From contig CAZYPN010000007.1 of NCBI GenBank assembly GCA_964649085.1, positions 120,400 to 184,399 on the forward strand: DNA of 64,000 bases. Reading direction: 5' to 3'. Of the stretch, positions 8,958 to 17,302 are shown one piece after another; the stretch's first letter is position 1; each line of letters begins with the position of its first letter. A program made the position numbers and the translations under genes. The DNA is from JADMJV01 sp964649085. Lineage in GTDB: Bacteria; Vulcanimicrobiota; Xenobia; Xenobiales; JADMJV01. The notes under the pieces were generated by a model. That model had not been told where the DNA came from. It saw only the letters and a list, made by a program, of their open reading frames with translations, and searched no databases.

Positions 8958-10182
8958 TCAGCCACAGGGTGCGAAGCCACAACGTAAACAGCAACGCATT
9001 GCGCCCGAAAAGCAGCAGAATGGCCAGGGTCTTGCCCTGCACGAGAGGATTCCAGGCGTGGGGAAACACCAGCTGCGTAAGGGCACAGATGGCCAGCGCC
9101 AGGCCATTGCACCAGCGGTCGCCCAGCACAAAGACCAGCGGAATGAGCGTGACCAGATACTGAGGCGAAAGCACTTTCAGGGTGACCAGCAGGCCCAACT
9201 GGGTGGCCACCACATAGAGAGCCAGACGTTGAGGGCTCCAGGCACCGCGCTGTCGGCTCTGCCAGCAGAGGGCCATGACCAGTGCCCAGGCGAGCCAGGG
9301 CCAGAGCGGGGAAAGCTGTTGCCAGAAAGCGTCGTGGCCCGAAACCAACCGAGGACACCGAGAGCCAAACGACTGCACGATGTCCACCGGGCCTCCCGCC
9401 AGCTTGTAGAGCAGCAGCGGCGTGGCCAGAAGACTTTCCACTTCGATGGGGCGCAGGGCATGATAGCGGAATACCACCCCCAGATGAGGGGCGCCAAGCC
9501 AGGGCCCAAAGGCCAGCAGCAGGGCAATCCCAAGGCCGGCCAGGCAGGCACGTTGCTGGCGCGGCCGGGGGCTGAAGTGCAGCCAGAACAGGGGCAGCAT
9601 CAGCAGGGGGGTAAGTTTGCTGGCCGCCGCCCAGCCCAGACATAGCCCGGATAGCATGGGGCGGGCCCTGAGAGCCGCCGCCAGCGCGGCGGCCAGGGCC
9701 AGCGCTACCACCGCATCCAGGCGGCTGAGGGTCAAAGGCCCCAGCGCCACAATAGCCCAGGCCGACAGCCATCCGCTGCCCGGCCTGCTGCGCCACAACA
9801 CACAGGCCAGAGCCAGGCAGCCGAGCATTTGCAGGCCAAAGAGGCGGCGATAGCCCGGCAGGTCGGGCGTCAGCAGTCGCGGGGCCAGCAGCGGCGGCAG
9901 ATTACCTGGCGGATACTCGATAGCAAAATCTCGATAGGGCCATTTGCCGCCGCCCCGGGTCGACTGCAGTCCGGGAAGTTCGGCCGGAAGTCCGCTGAGG
10001 TCGCCATTCCATTCGCGAAACTTGAGCGGATCGACCGGGCCTCCACACACCTGATTGGCATACATCCAGTAACGCTGCAGATCGTCACGCTGGCCCTTCC
10101 ACAGGTAGGAGCGCACAGGAGCCAGGCTCTCGCCCAGCAGCCAGACCAGCGCCAGCAGCAGCCACAGCCAGCGCGACTTCAC
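8899..10182 (-). CDS. GT87-like (DUF2029) membrane glycosyltransferase
   Basis: 427 residues from a GTG at 10182 that overlaps the TGA of the upstream gene (GTGA). The protein is polytopic, starting with 'VKSRWLWLLLALVWLLG'. After the first loop comes 'DLQRYWMYANQV' and then 'YRDFAIEYPPGNLPP', the Tyr-Pro-Pro signature typical of the GT87 mannosyltransferase family. These enzymes move a sugar from a polyprenyl-phosphate donor on the outer face of the inner membrane. Donor and acceptor cannot be told from sequence. The frame is open upstream to 10497 but that part is antisense-type noise inside the next gene. Confidence 0.75.
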   Translation of the reverse strand: MKSRWLWLLLALVWLLGESLAPVRSYLWKGQRDDLQRYWMYANQVCGGPVDPLKFREWNGDLSGLPAELPGLQSTRGGGKWPYRDFAIEYPPGNLPPLLAPRLLTPDLPGYRRLFGLQMLGCLALACVLWRSRPGSGWLSAWAIVALGPLTLSRLDAVVALALAAALAAALRARPMLSGLCLGWAAASKLTPLLMLPLFWLHFSPRPRQQRACLAGLGIALLLAFGPWLGAPHLGVVFRYHALRPIEVESLLATPLLLYKLAGGPVDIVQSFGSRCPRLVSGHDAFWQQLSPLWPWLAWALVMALCWQSRQRGAWSPQRLALYVVATQLGLLVTLKVLSPQYLVTLIPLVFVLGDRWCNGLALAICALTQLVFPHAWNPLVQGKTLAILLLFGRNALLFTLWLRTLWLIRADQPAAPPDHSAEADPA

Positions 10183-11633
10183 GGCTCGATCCGTCGCAGC
10201 ACGGCAAAGGGTCGGTGCACTGCGATCACCTGGTAATGACGGCGAAAGAGCAGAAACTCGGACACCTGATAGTTCCAGAAGCGCACCTCGCGCACCCGGC
10301 TCAAGGGCAACGGTTCGGGGCCCTGCTTGCCCAGCGGGCCCGAAGGCAGCACTACAAAGGCGAAATCGCCCCGGGCCACGCGCGCTTCGAAGTCGAGCCC
10401 CACGGCTGTGCGACGACGCTGAAAATTGCGCAGCGTGAATTCGTCGAGGGCAAAGGGTCGACTGCCGTGCAGCAGAGCCACGATGTTGTCTTCGCAAAAG
10501 TAGGGCCGGTCCGTGGGCAGCAACTCACGGGTCCAGCGCCGGATCTCGCCGGCCTGGGGGATGCCCGGCCAGGCCAGGGCCCGACGAACATTGGGCCCGC
10601 CCGGGATCCAGGGAACCAGATGGGCAACGCAGAGGAGCAATCCCAGTGGCAGCGCCGCCCGGGGATCTCGCCCCAAAGCCCGACCCAGCACCAGCACAAG
10701 ACACAGCAGCGGGTCGAGAAAATGGTTGATCCAGATACCGTCGGAAACATAGATAAACCCGGTAACCCCAAGCACCAGCGCCAGCAACCAGGTTTCGTAG
10801 CCACGTCCGGCAGACTTGAGCCCGACCAGGCCCAGAATGAGCATCAACAGGAAGAGTGGATCTTCCACCGTCAGGTCGCGATAAAGCCACCACCAGTTGG
10901 CCAGGCTCATCTCTCCGGTGGCGGTGGCCCGAAAGTTTTCCAGAAAGGCGCCTTTGGAGAGAAGCTGCACCAGTGCCAGCCCGGCCCCTATCAGGCCCGA
11001 GACCAGCAGCCCCAGAGCCACAGCCTGAGGAAGCTTTCGCTGCCACAGCAGCCAGCCCAGGCAAAAGCCCAGCACATACAACGAGGTAAATTTGGTGAAG
11101 AAGGCCGCGCTGGCCAGCAGCGCCACCCAGAACAGGCCCGGCGCCGAAGGACGGGCCAGATAGGCTTGAAACGCGACCAGCGTCCAGGCCACCCAGGCCG
11201 TGGCCAGATAGTCGCAACGCAGCTGCAGCAGCACGCGTTCGCTGGCGATACTGCTAAAAAGCAACCAGCTGAGGGGCAAAGCGCAGCGCCCCTGGCCTTG
11301 CTTGCACAGCAGCCGCCACAGGCCCAGCCAGGCCGCCACAGCGCTGAGCAGCATGGTGGCGAGGCCGGACGACACCACATCGCCTGTTACCCGCAGCAGC
11401 CCCGCGTGACAGGCAAAGAAGGCCGGCATGTAGCGGGTGCCCCCCCAGCCGTCGTCGGCCAGCAGCGGACGATAGAGTTGACCTCTGGACAGGTCGGCCG
11501 CCAGGGTAGCCCAAACTCCGCTGGTGTGGCCCTCGAAGGTGCCACAGGGCCACCACCAGGCCAGCAGCGCCAGCAGGTTGAGCAGCGATAGCAATCCGGC
11601 GCCCCACAGCGCCCCTTCCGACCAGCGCGACAT
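10179..11633 (-). CDS. GT39/ArnT-like polytopic membrane glycosyltransferase
   Basis: 484 residues from ATG 11633, which has an AAGGG ribosome binding site; a TTG at 11663 would add ten residues. It has about ten to eleven membrane helices and an extracytoplasmic loop after helix 1 with 'GHTSGVWATLAADLSRGQ', where GT-C enzymes place their catalytic acidic residues. The C-terminal soluble part contains 'FCEDNIVALLHG'. It probably uses a lipid-linked sugar donor, by analogy with the fold. It is the first gene of a two-gene unit with the GT87-like protein. Confidence 0.65.
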   Translation of the reverse strand: MSRWSEGALWGAGLLSLLNLLALLAWWWPCGTFEGHTSGVWATLAADLSRGQLYRPLLADDGWGGTRYMPAFFACHAGLLRVTGDVVSSGLATMLLSAVAAWLGLWRLLCKQGQGRCALPLSWLLFSSIASERVLLQLRCDYLATAWVAWTLVAFQAYLARPSAPGLFWVALLASAAFFTKFTSLYVLGFCLGWLLWQRKLPQAVALGLLVSGLIGAGLALVQLLSKGAFLENFRATATGEMSLANWWWLYRDLTVEDPLFLLMLILGLVGLKSAGRGYETWLLALVLGVTGFIYVSDGIWINHFLDPLLCLVLVLGRALGRDPRAALPLGLLLCVAHLVPWIPGGPNVRRALAWPGIPQAGEIRRWTRELLPTDRPYFCEDNIVALLHGSRPFALDEFTLRNFQRRRTAVGLDFEARVARGDFAFVVLPSGPLGKQGPEPLPLSRVREVRFWNYQVSEFLLFRRHYQVIAVHRPFAVLRRIEP

Positions 11634-11706
11634 GGCCTGACCCTTGGCCGATGATTCAGCCAATCCTGGCAGTTCGCTTGACAGCCCGTGCTAGAGTGAG
11701 CCCCCT

Positions 11707-12945
11707 ATGAACAATTCAACTCAACACTCCCTGTTTTCCGACTTCGGTTTGCTGCCCAGCAGCTTGAAAGTACTGGGCAAAATGGGGATTCAACACCCGA
11801 CCCCGATTCAACAATTGACCATTCCCCCTCTCATGGAGGGTCGAGACGTGGTCGGCCAGGCCTGTACGGGCTCGGGAAAAACTCTGGCCTTCGGGCTGCC
11901 TCTGATCGAGTATGTCAATCCTCAGGTGAAGGCGGTTCAGGCCCTGGTGCTGGTGCCTACTCGCGAACTGGTCAATCAGGTGGGCGACATTCTTCGCTCG
12001 CTGGGACAGGCCGACGGCATCGAGGTCATGCTGGCCATCGGGGGGCGCAACATCAGCCCCCAGGAGCAGGCTCTGCGGCGCGGCGCCCACATTGTGGTAG
12101 GCGCCCCCGGCCGGGTGCTCGACCTGATTCGCCGCGGCTCGCTGCGGCTGAACCAGCTTTCTTTTCTGGTACTGGATGAGGCCGACGAGATGCTCGACCA
12201 GGGCTTCATGCACGACGTGAAAGCGATTCTCAACCACGCCCCGCCTCCTTCCAAGCGCCAGACCGCCCTGTTCTCGGCCACCCATCCGGGCTGGGTCGAC
12301 CGATCGGCGGCCCCCTTCTTACACGACCCGGTCAGGGTTCAGGTCGACCCCACCCCCGAGCAGAAGCCCAAAATTGACCACATCGTTCACGAGATCGAAC
12401 TGGAATCTCGCTGGGACCATTTGCGCCAGTTGCTCGACGGGCGAGACGGCCTTTCCATTGTCTTTACCCGCACCAAGCACGGAGCCAAGAAACTGGCCAA
12501 ACAACTGGGCGCTGCCGGTTACCCTGCCGAAGCTCTGCAGGGCAACATGAGCCAGAACGCCCGCGACCGCGTGGTAGCGCAGTTTCGCTCGGCCCAGGTA
12601 GAAATTCTTGTGGCCACCAACGTGGCCGCGCGCGGCCTCGACCTCGACGGAGTTACCCAGGTGATCAATTTCGAACTGCCCGAGACGGCCGAACTGCTGA
12701 CTCACCGCGTGGGCCGCACCGGCCGCATGGGCAAAGAGGGCACCGCCATTACGCTGGTCACCCCGGCCGAGCGCAGCAAGTTTCTCCAACTGGAGCGGGC
12801 CTTGGGGCAGCGGCTGCAGCGCCAGAACCTTATGGCGCCTCCCGCAAGAAGTGGGTCCCGGTCTGTCCCTTCAAGGCCCGCAGCAGGTTCTCGGGGTTTG
12901 TCACCAGCGCCCGCTTCCCGCCCCCGTCGAGGAACTCGAGGATAG
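11707..12945 (+). CDS. DEAD-box RNA helicase
   Basis: 412 residues. Q motif 'PTPIQQ' (31-36), Walker A 'TGSGKT' (54-59), 'PTRELVNQ', 'DEAD' (157-160), 'SAT', and motif VI 'HRVGRTGRMG' are all present, so the ATPase and helicase core is complete. The last 40 or so residues are a basic Arg/Ser/Pro-rich tail, typical of RNA-binding tails in this family. That tail is encoded opposite the C-terminus of the carbamate kinase gene (overlap 12830-12945). It likely remodels RNA in ribosome assembly or mRNA decay. The exact subfamily (RhlE, CshA, DeaD) is not decided. Confidence 0.92.
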   Translation: MNNSTQHSLFSDFGLLPSSLKVLGKMGIQHPTPIQQLTIPPLMEGRDVVGQACTGSGKTLAFGLPLIEYVNPQVKAVQALVLVPTRELVNQVGDILRSLGQADGIEVMLAIGGRNISPQEQALRRGAHIVVGAPGRVLDLIRRGSLRLNQLSFLVLDEADEMLDQGFMHDVKAILNHAPPPSKRQTALFSATHPGWVDRSAAPFLHDPVRVQVDPTPEQKPKIDHIVHEIELESRWDHLRQLLDGRDGLSIVFTRTKHGAKKLAKQLGAAGYPAEALQGNMSQNARDRVVAQFRSAQVEILVATNVAARGLDLDGVTQVINFELPETAELLTHRVGRTGRMGKEGTAITLVTPAERSKFLQLERALGQRLQRQNLMAPPARSGSRSVPSRPAAGSRGLSPAPASRPRRGTRG

Positions 12946-13780
12946 CCTCGATTTTGGGCTTCATACTGCCCGCCTTGAAATGCCCCTCCTGCAAGTAGTG
13001 CCGGGTTTGCTCGCCAGTCAGCCGACTCAGGGCCTGCTGTTGGGGCGTTCCATAGTGCATGTAGACCTGTTCGACGGCCGTGGAAATCACCAGCAAGTCG
13101 GCTCCCAGTTGTAGAGCCAGCAGACAGGAAGCCAGGTCCTTATCCACCACCGCGGCGGTGCCGACGAGTTGGCCCGTCTCGGTGGACACCACCGGCACTC
13201 CACCCCCTCCGCAGGCGACCACCACGAAGCCCGCCTGCACCATGTGGCGAATGGCCTCGAGTTCAACGATGCGCTGGGGGCGCGGAGAGGCCACCACGCG
13301 TCGCCAGCCCCGGCCCGAATCCTCGAGCACGTCCCAGCCCTCGTCCTCCTCACGGCGACGAGCTTCCTGCTCATTCATGAACGGGCCGATGGGCTTGCTG
13401 GGGCGCTGAAAGGCCCGATCGGCGGGGTCGACCTCGACCTGGGTTACCAGCGTCGCCGCCAGCTTCTTCAGGCCGCGTCGACTCATTTCGTTCTGCAAAG
13501 CCTGCTGCAGGTGGTAACCGATAGCGCCCTGAGTGTCGGCGCCGCAAACGTCCAGGGGTACGGGGTGGACGTGCTCTCGAGCCAGGTGAGAACGCAGCAA
13601 GATGAACCCTACCTGAGGCCCGTTGCCGTGGGTGACGACCACCGACCAGCCAGCCTCGATCAGGTCAACGATGTGGCTCGAGGTTTCCTGAATGGCCCGA
13701 TACTGGTCGGGAATCGACTGATGGGCATTGTCTTTGATCAGGGAGTTGCCCCCCACAGCCACCACGGCGAGTCCCGGCAT
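12830..13780 (-). CDS. arcC: carbamate kinase
   Basis: 316 residues, the normal family length. It begins 'MPGLAVVAVGGNSLI', then 'VVTHGNGPQVG', 'ACGGGGVPVV' and 'VVDKDLASCLLA', all conserved in carbamate kinases of the amino-acid-kinase fold. It transfers phosphate between ATP and carbamate; in arginine fermenters it makes ATP from carbamoyl phosphate. No arcA or arcB gene is in the window, so the physiological direction is open. Its last 38 codons overlap the convergent helicase gene. Confidence 0.92.
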   Translation of the reverse strand: MPGLAVVAVGGNSLIKDNAHQSIPDQYRAIQETSSHIVDLIEAGWSVVVTHGNGPQVGFILLRSHLAREHVHPVPLDVCGADTQGAIGYHLQQALQNEMSRRGLKKLAATLVTQVEVDPADRAFQRPSKPIGPFMNEQEARRREEDEGWDVLEDSGRGWRRVVASPRPQRIVELEAIRHMVQAGFVVVACGGGGVPVVSTETGQLVGTAAVVDKDLASCLLALQLGADLLVISTAVEQVYMHYGTPQQQALSRLTGEQTRHYLQEGHFKAGSMKPKIEAILEFLDGGGKRALVTNPENLLRALKGQTGTHFLREAP

Positions 13781-13833
13781 TGCCAGGGGTTCGCCGACCC
13801 CGGTGGCGACTTCCTGTTCAGGTTTTTTTCAGG

Positions 13834-13856
13834 GCCAGCGCATAGCGTGCGCTGGC
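13834..13856. promoter_or_regulatory. perfect 9-bp inverted repeat
   Basis: GCCAGCGCA and TGCGCTGGC flank a 5-base spacer (TAGCG). It lies in the 106-base divergent gap between arcC and the membrane-protein pair. No T-run follows on either strand, so it is not a standard terminator; an operator or a 5' leader hairpin is more likely. Confidence 0.4.
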
Positions 13857-13886
13857 ACACACTGAAATAGGAACCAGAGGGCAACT

Positions 13887-14795
13887 ATGAAGATCACACA
13901 ACACACACCGCCCCCACCTCACACCCTGGGCAAGGGTCCCGAGGGCCCACCCCCTCAAAAAGAGCTGGAGGTCAAGCCCGAGCTTGAAAACATCGCCGAC
14001 CGCTACAATGGTAGCCGCGCCGCCGGCAACTACGTTTCGGGCATCCTGCTCGGCGCCGCCGAAGAAACCGTGGCCACCACGGCCCAGTCGCCATTGTTGG
14101 CCTACGAGATCGTCGAGAATCTTTGGCAGGCCGAAACCATCGGCTACAACCTGAAAATCCTGGGCACGCTGGCGGCCATTCCCGGAGCCGCCCTGTCCAT
14201 TCCGTTGGCACCCTTTTACGGTGCCTGGCAGGGAGCCGCCGCAGTGCGCCAGGGTATGCGAGAGAACAAGCAGGACGACCGTCTGCTCACCAAGGACGCC
14301 AGCAATGCCTTTGCCACCTCGGTGTTTCCCAAGGATGCGCCCCAGGACGCCGAGCCCCGCAGCATGACGGGCCAGTTCATCCAAAGCCTGGAAGAACTCG
14401 GAAGCAAGAAGCTCGAGCCCAACGAGAAGCCCTTCGACGTACCGCTGCTCAGCCCGCTGTTTGCCGTAACCGGGGGCGTCGTTTCGGCGGCCATTTCCGG
14501 CGTGGTCGGACTGGTGGCTGGCGTGGTTGCCGGCGGTATTACCACCGCCAAGGAAATGGGGCGGGCCTTTACCGCCGAGGACAAGAGCCTGGGGGCTCGG
14601 GTGGGCCAGTTTGTGGCCGCTCCCCTGAACCTGGTGGTCATGGGTCCGGCTCTGGCCTGGAACGGCCTCAAAGAAGCCACTCCTCGTGGCCTGGTCGACG
14701 GTTGGAAACACGGTCCGGTGCGACCCATCGTGGATACCGCCAAAGCTTCTGCCGCTCTGTCGGCAGCGGCCATCAAAGAAGCCTGGAGCCGCTAG
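13887..14795 (+). CDS. glycine/alanine-rich membrane protein, paralogue 1
   Basis: 302 residues. It starts with a short proline-rich leader ('MKITQHTPPPPHTLG') and a charged stretch. Hydrophobic Gly/Ala-rich segments follow at about 25-55, 90-120 and 190-225. The next gene encodes a clear paralogue: both carry a '(W)xxETIGxNLKI' block and a 'KLEPxEKPxD(V/I)PL' block before the central hydrophobic hairpin. The glycine-rich helices resemble membrane-inserting or channel-like hairpins, but I recognise no known family. AGAGGG precedes the ATG. The gene pair has a two-base spacing, so it is one operon. Confidence 0.7.
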   Translation: MKITQHTPPPPHTLGKGPEGPPPQKELEVKPELENIADRYNGSRAAGNYVSGILLGAAEETVATTAQSPLLAYEIVENLWQAETIGYNLKILGTLAAIPGAALSIPLAPFYGAWQGAAAVRQGMRENKQDDRLLTKDASNAFATSVFPKDAPQDAEPRSMTGQFIQSLEELGSKKLEPNEKPFDVPLLSPLFAVTGGVVSAAISGVVGLVAGVVAGGITTAKEMGRAFTAEDKSLGARVGQFVAAPLNLVVMGPALAWNGLKEATPRGLVDGWKHGPVRPIVDTAKASAALSAAAIKEAWSR

Positions 14796-14797
14796 CC

Positions 14798-15721
14798 ATG
14801 AAGATTCAGCAACTGAACACCCCCAAGCTGCCCAACCTCGGCAGAGCCCACATTCAACAACAGGACTCTCCGCCGCCTCCGCCACCCTCGACCACGATGG
14901 TCGATCGGATTATCGACAAGACCTATCTGGGAGCCAACTTTACGGCCTCGACCCTGAGTGGCGGGTTGGCCGGGGCTGGCGCCTTCTTCCGCTCGGCACC
15001 GGGCGCAGCTCTGAGCACCACGGCTTCGTTCTACAAGAACTTCTGGAAGACCGAAACCATCGGGCCCAACCTGAAGATCATTGGCAGCGTGCTGGCTCTG
15101 CCCGTGGCTGGAGCCGCCACCGTACTGGGACTGCCGGTTTCGCTCTGCGTCGGCCTCTATCAGGGAGCCGATGAGGTCGACTCGAGCAAGCCCCGCCAGT
15201 TCACCATTGGTAGCGCCGCCCGTGAAGGCTACAAAGTCACCCGTGAGGGCTGGGCCGAAATGGCCCGGAGCGCACGGGAGAGCTTCACCGAAATGGGCGA
15301 GGCCAAGCTGGAGCCCGGTGAAAAACCCCTGGACATCCCGCTGATCAAAACGGCCAAATCGCTGGCGGTTGGGGTCGCCTCGGCCGCGGTAGGCGGGGTT
15401 GCTGGCGTAGTCAGCGCCTGCGTGGGCAGTGTGCGCGAGTCGCTGGTGGGCATCGGTCGGGCACTCAGCGACGAGTCGCTCTCGCTGCCGGCCAAAGTGG
15501 TCGCCAGCGGTGCCGCTGTGGTCGGGGGCCTGGTTCACGGCGCCACCTATGGGGTGACCACGGGGTTCAGCGTACTGGGCACCGGAATCCAGCAAACCTG
15601 GAAGCGCGACTCGCTGATCGAGGGTGGACGAGAGGCGTTCTCCAATGCCTATCATTCCGTGGCTGCTTCGGCTGCCCCCAGGGCCACCTTGCTTCAAGAA
15701 AAGACCGAGCCCAAGCCATAA
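14798..15721 (+). CDS. glycine/alanine-rich membrane protein, paralogue 2
   Basis: 307 residues from ATG 14798, two bases after paralogue 1. The leader is again proline-rich ('MKIQQLNTPKLPNLG', then a run of prolines). Shared blocks with paralogue 1 are 'KTETIGPNLKIIG' and 'KLEPGEKPLDIPL'; the rest has diverged but the order of Gly/Ala-rich hydrophobic segments is the same. A tandem duplication is the simplest origin. An intrinsic terminator follows 22 bases after the stop, so this ends the operon. Function unknown; membrane location inferred from hydrophobicity. Confidence 0.7.
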   Translation: MKIQQLNTPKLPNLGRAHIQQQDSPPPPPPSTTMVDRIIDKTYLGANFTASTLSGGLAGAGAFFRSAPGAALSTTASFYKNFWKTETIGPNLKIIGSVLALPVAGAATVLGLPVSLCVGLYQGADEVDSSKPRQFTIGSAAREGYKVTREGWAEMARSARESFTEMGEAKLEPGEKPLDIPLIKTAKSLAVGVASAAVGGVAGVVSACVGSVRESLVGIGRALSDESLSLPAKVVASGAAVVGGLVHGATYGVTTGFSVLGTGIQQTWKRDSLIEGGREAFSNAYHSVAASAAPRATLLQEKTEPKP

Positions 15722-15743
15722 CCTTGCGTTCAACCGTCAAAAC

Positions 15744-15767
15744 GGACCCTTTCGAGGGTTCTTTTTT
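15744..15767 (+). terminator. intrinsic terminator after membrane-protein pair
   Basis: A 7-bp stem (GGACCCT / AGGGTTC, one G-U pair) closes a TTCG tetraloop and is followed at once by six Ts. It lies just after the stop of the second paralogue. Confidence 0.8.
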
Positions 15768-15839
15768 ATTTCCCATTTGGAATAAGTGGACGGGGTTTGT
15801 GCCTGGCCCCGGGCTCACCCGAATTTCGGCCAGGAATCT

Positions 15840-15857
15840 ATACGATTTTTCGCGTAT
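15840..15857. promoter_or_regulatory. candidate HipB operator
   Basis: ATACG and CGTAT form an inverted repeat with exactly eight bases between them, ten bases before the hipB start. The E. coli hip operator has the same geometry (TATCC, eight bases, GGATA). The half-site sequence differs. A TATACG at 15839-15844, overlapping the left half, could be the -10 box. Confidence 0.5.
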
Positions 15858-15866
15858 TTCCGCAGC

Positions 15867-16106
15867 GTGGAGCACCCCATCAGAACCCTCCAGCAGTTGG
15901 GTCAGGTCGTGGAAGGCGTGCGCAAACAGCGCGGCTGGACCCAATCGGAGCTGGGTTCTCGAGTGGGCCTGCGCCAGGCGGCCATCTCCGGTATCGAGAC
16001 CGACCCCAGCTCTACCAAGCTGTCGCGCATCCACCAACTGCTCTCGGCCCTCGACCTGGAACTGGTCGTTCGCCCACGTTCCAGCTCGCCGTCAGAAGAA
16101 TGGTAG
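15867..16106 (+). CDS. hipB: HipB-like antitoxin / Xre-family repressor
   Basis: 79 residues from a GTG at 15867. The Xre-type HTH is clear: 'VRKQRGWTQSELGSRVGLRQAAISGIE'. The protein ends in 'SEEW'; E. coli HipB also ends in Glu-Trp, and that C-terminal tail contacts HipA. It should bind its own promoter (see the inverted repeat at 15840-15857) and pair with the HipA-like protein encoded from 16100, which overlaps it by seven bases. The frame is open to 15786, but the conserved part and the operator position support the GTG. Confidence 0.8.
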   Translation: MEHPIRTLQQLGQVVEGVRKQRGWTQSELGSRVGLRQAAISGIETDPSSTKLSRIHQLLSALDLELVVRPRSSSPSEEW

Positions 16107-17302
16107 AAGCGCTGAAGGTCTGGATGAATGGCCAGGCGGTTGGGCGCTGGTGGTTGGAGCGACGAAGTCAGCAGCGCTTTGTCTACGAGCCCGGCTGGCT
16201 CGAACACCCCCTGCGCCGCCCGATCTCGCTGGCTCTACCTCTGCGGCCCCGGGCCTACGCTGGGCGCGAAGTCGCCCACTACTTCGAGGCCTTGCTGCCG
16301 AGCTGTCCTGAGGTCAGGTCCCGCCTGGGACGATGTTTTGCAGTCTCCTCGGCCGGCCCTCTGGATTTGCTGGCCCAACTGGGGCGCGACTGTGTTGGCG
16401 CTCTGCAGTTTCTGCCCCCTGAAGAAGAAGCACGACCTGCAGGGGGGGTTTCCGGCATCGCCCTCAGTGCAGCCTCGCTGCACAAACTGCTGGGCCTGCT
16501 GCACCGCGCCGAGTCGTTCCGCGGCTTGAAGGAGGGCCTGCGTCACTGCCTGCCCGGCCGCAGCCTCAAAGCGGCCCTGTTGAAACGGCAGGGCCAATGG
16601 TTTCTGCCCGACCAGTGGACGGCCACTTCGCACATTGTGCGCCTGGCCTCCGGCTCATACTGTCCCCGGAGTCACTGGCTCTACCTCAAGCTGCTGCAGG
16701 GGTTCGGCACGACCACGGCCCACTGTCAACTCTTGGAACTGGCCGAGGGAGAAGTGGCCCTGGTGGCCGAGCGCTTCGACCGTCGCTGGTGCGATTCGGG
16801 ACAGAAGCTCATGAGGCTGCCTTGCGAAGACATCCGGCAGGCCCTGGGGCCCCGCTCACGTGGACTGCATCCGCTGGAAGAAATTCGCCGGGTGCTGGCT
16901 CTGCTGGTCGGCTCGTCTCGAGCCGAGGACCGTGAACGATTTTTGCGTCGCCTGCTGCTGCAGGCGTTGCTCGGCGGGCCCGCCCTGAAAGCCTTGCGAA
17001 CCAGCCTGTTCATTGAGGCCGGAGGCAGGTTCCGACTGGCCCCCGCCTTCCACTACCGACCCGCTCTGGACAGCGAGCCCCCTTTACCCTTGACAGCCTG
17101 GCTGGATGCCGGTCAGACCTGGCGAACCCGCAGCCTGGTGCTCAAGCTGCTCAAAGAGTTGCTCGAGCAGCGAGCGGCCGCACTGGAGAGAGCAGAAAGC
17201 GGCTTGCCCCAAGGCTTTCCGGCGAAACTCTGGGATACTACCCGGCGAAACATCCAGTTCCGCGCCGAAAGGCTCGAGGAGGAGCTGACGTGCAGCTGCT
17301 GA
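16100..17302 (+). CDS. HipA-like protein with lost kinase residues (predicted pseudokinase)
   Basis: 400 residues from ATG 16100, with full HipA length and domain order: HipA N1 domain (about 5-105), then the kinase-like core. Family landmarks are kept: 'VAERFDRRW' (222-230), 'LMRLPCEDIRQALG', 'LLVGSSRA' and 'SLFIEAGGRFRL' (302-313). The catalytic parts are not. In E. coli HipA the catalytic loop reads T-D-G-H-A-K-N; here the aligned residues are P-A-L-K-A-L-R (about 294-300), losing Asp and Asn. The metal-binding Asp of 'PFYDI' is His in 'PAFHY', and the ATP-binding Lys is Arg in 'SHIVRLASG'. It should not phosphorylate targets, but could still bind HipB. Confidence 0.8.
   Translation: MVEALKVWMNGQAVGRWWLERRSQQRFVYEPGWLEHPLRRPISLALPLRPRAYAGREVAHYFEALLPSCPEVRSRLGRCFAVSSAGPLDLLAQLGRDCVGALQFLPPEEEARPAGGVSGIALSAASLHKLLGLLHRAESFRGLKEGLRHCLPGRSLKAALLKRQGQWFLPDQWTATSHIVRLASGSYCPRSHWLYLKLLQGFGTTTAHCQLLELAEGEVALVAERFDRRWCDSGQKLMRLPCEDIRQALGPRSRGLHPLEEIRRVLALLVGSSRAEDRERFLRRLLLQALLGGPALKALRTSLFIEAGGRFRLAPAFHYRPALDSEPPLPLTAWLDAGQTWRTRSLVLKLLKELLEQRAAALERAESGLPQGFPAKLWDTTRRNIQFRAERLEEELTCSC

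Noticed and set aside
10183..10497. N-terminal extension of the GT87-like protein
   Set aside because: Lies inside the upstream glycosyltransferase gene in another frame; the GTG at 10182 with GTGA overlap gives a normal N-terminus with a membrane helix.
11675..11705. TTGACA with a nearby TAGAGT before the DEAD-box helicase gene
   Set aside because: Only eight bases separate the hexamers, too few for a sigma70 promoter.
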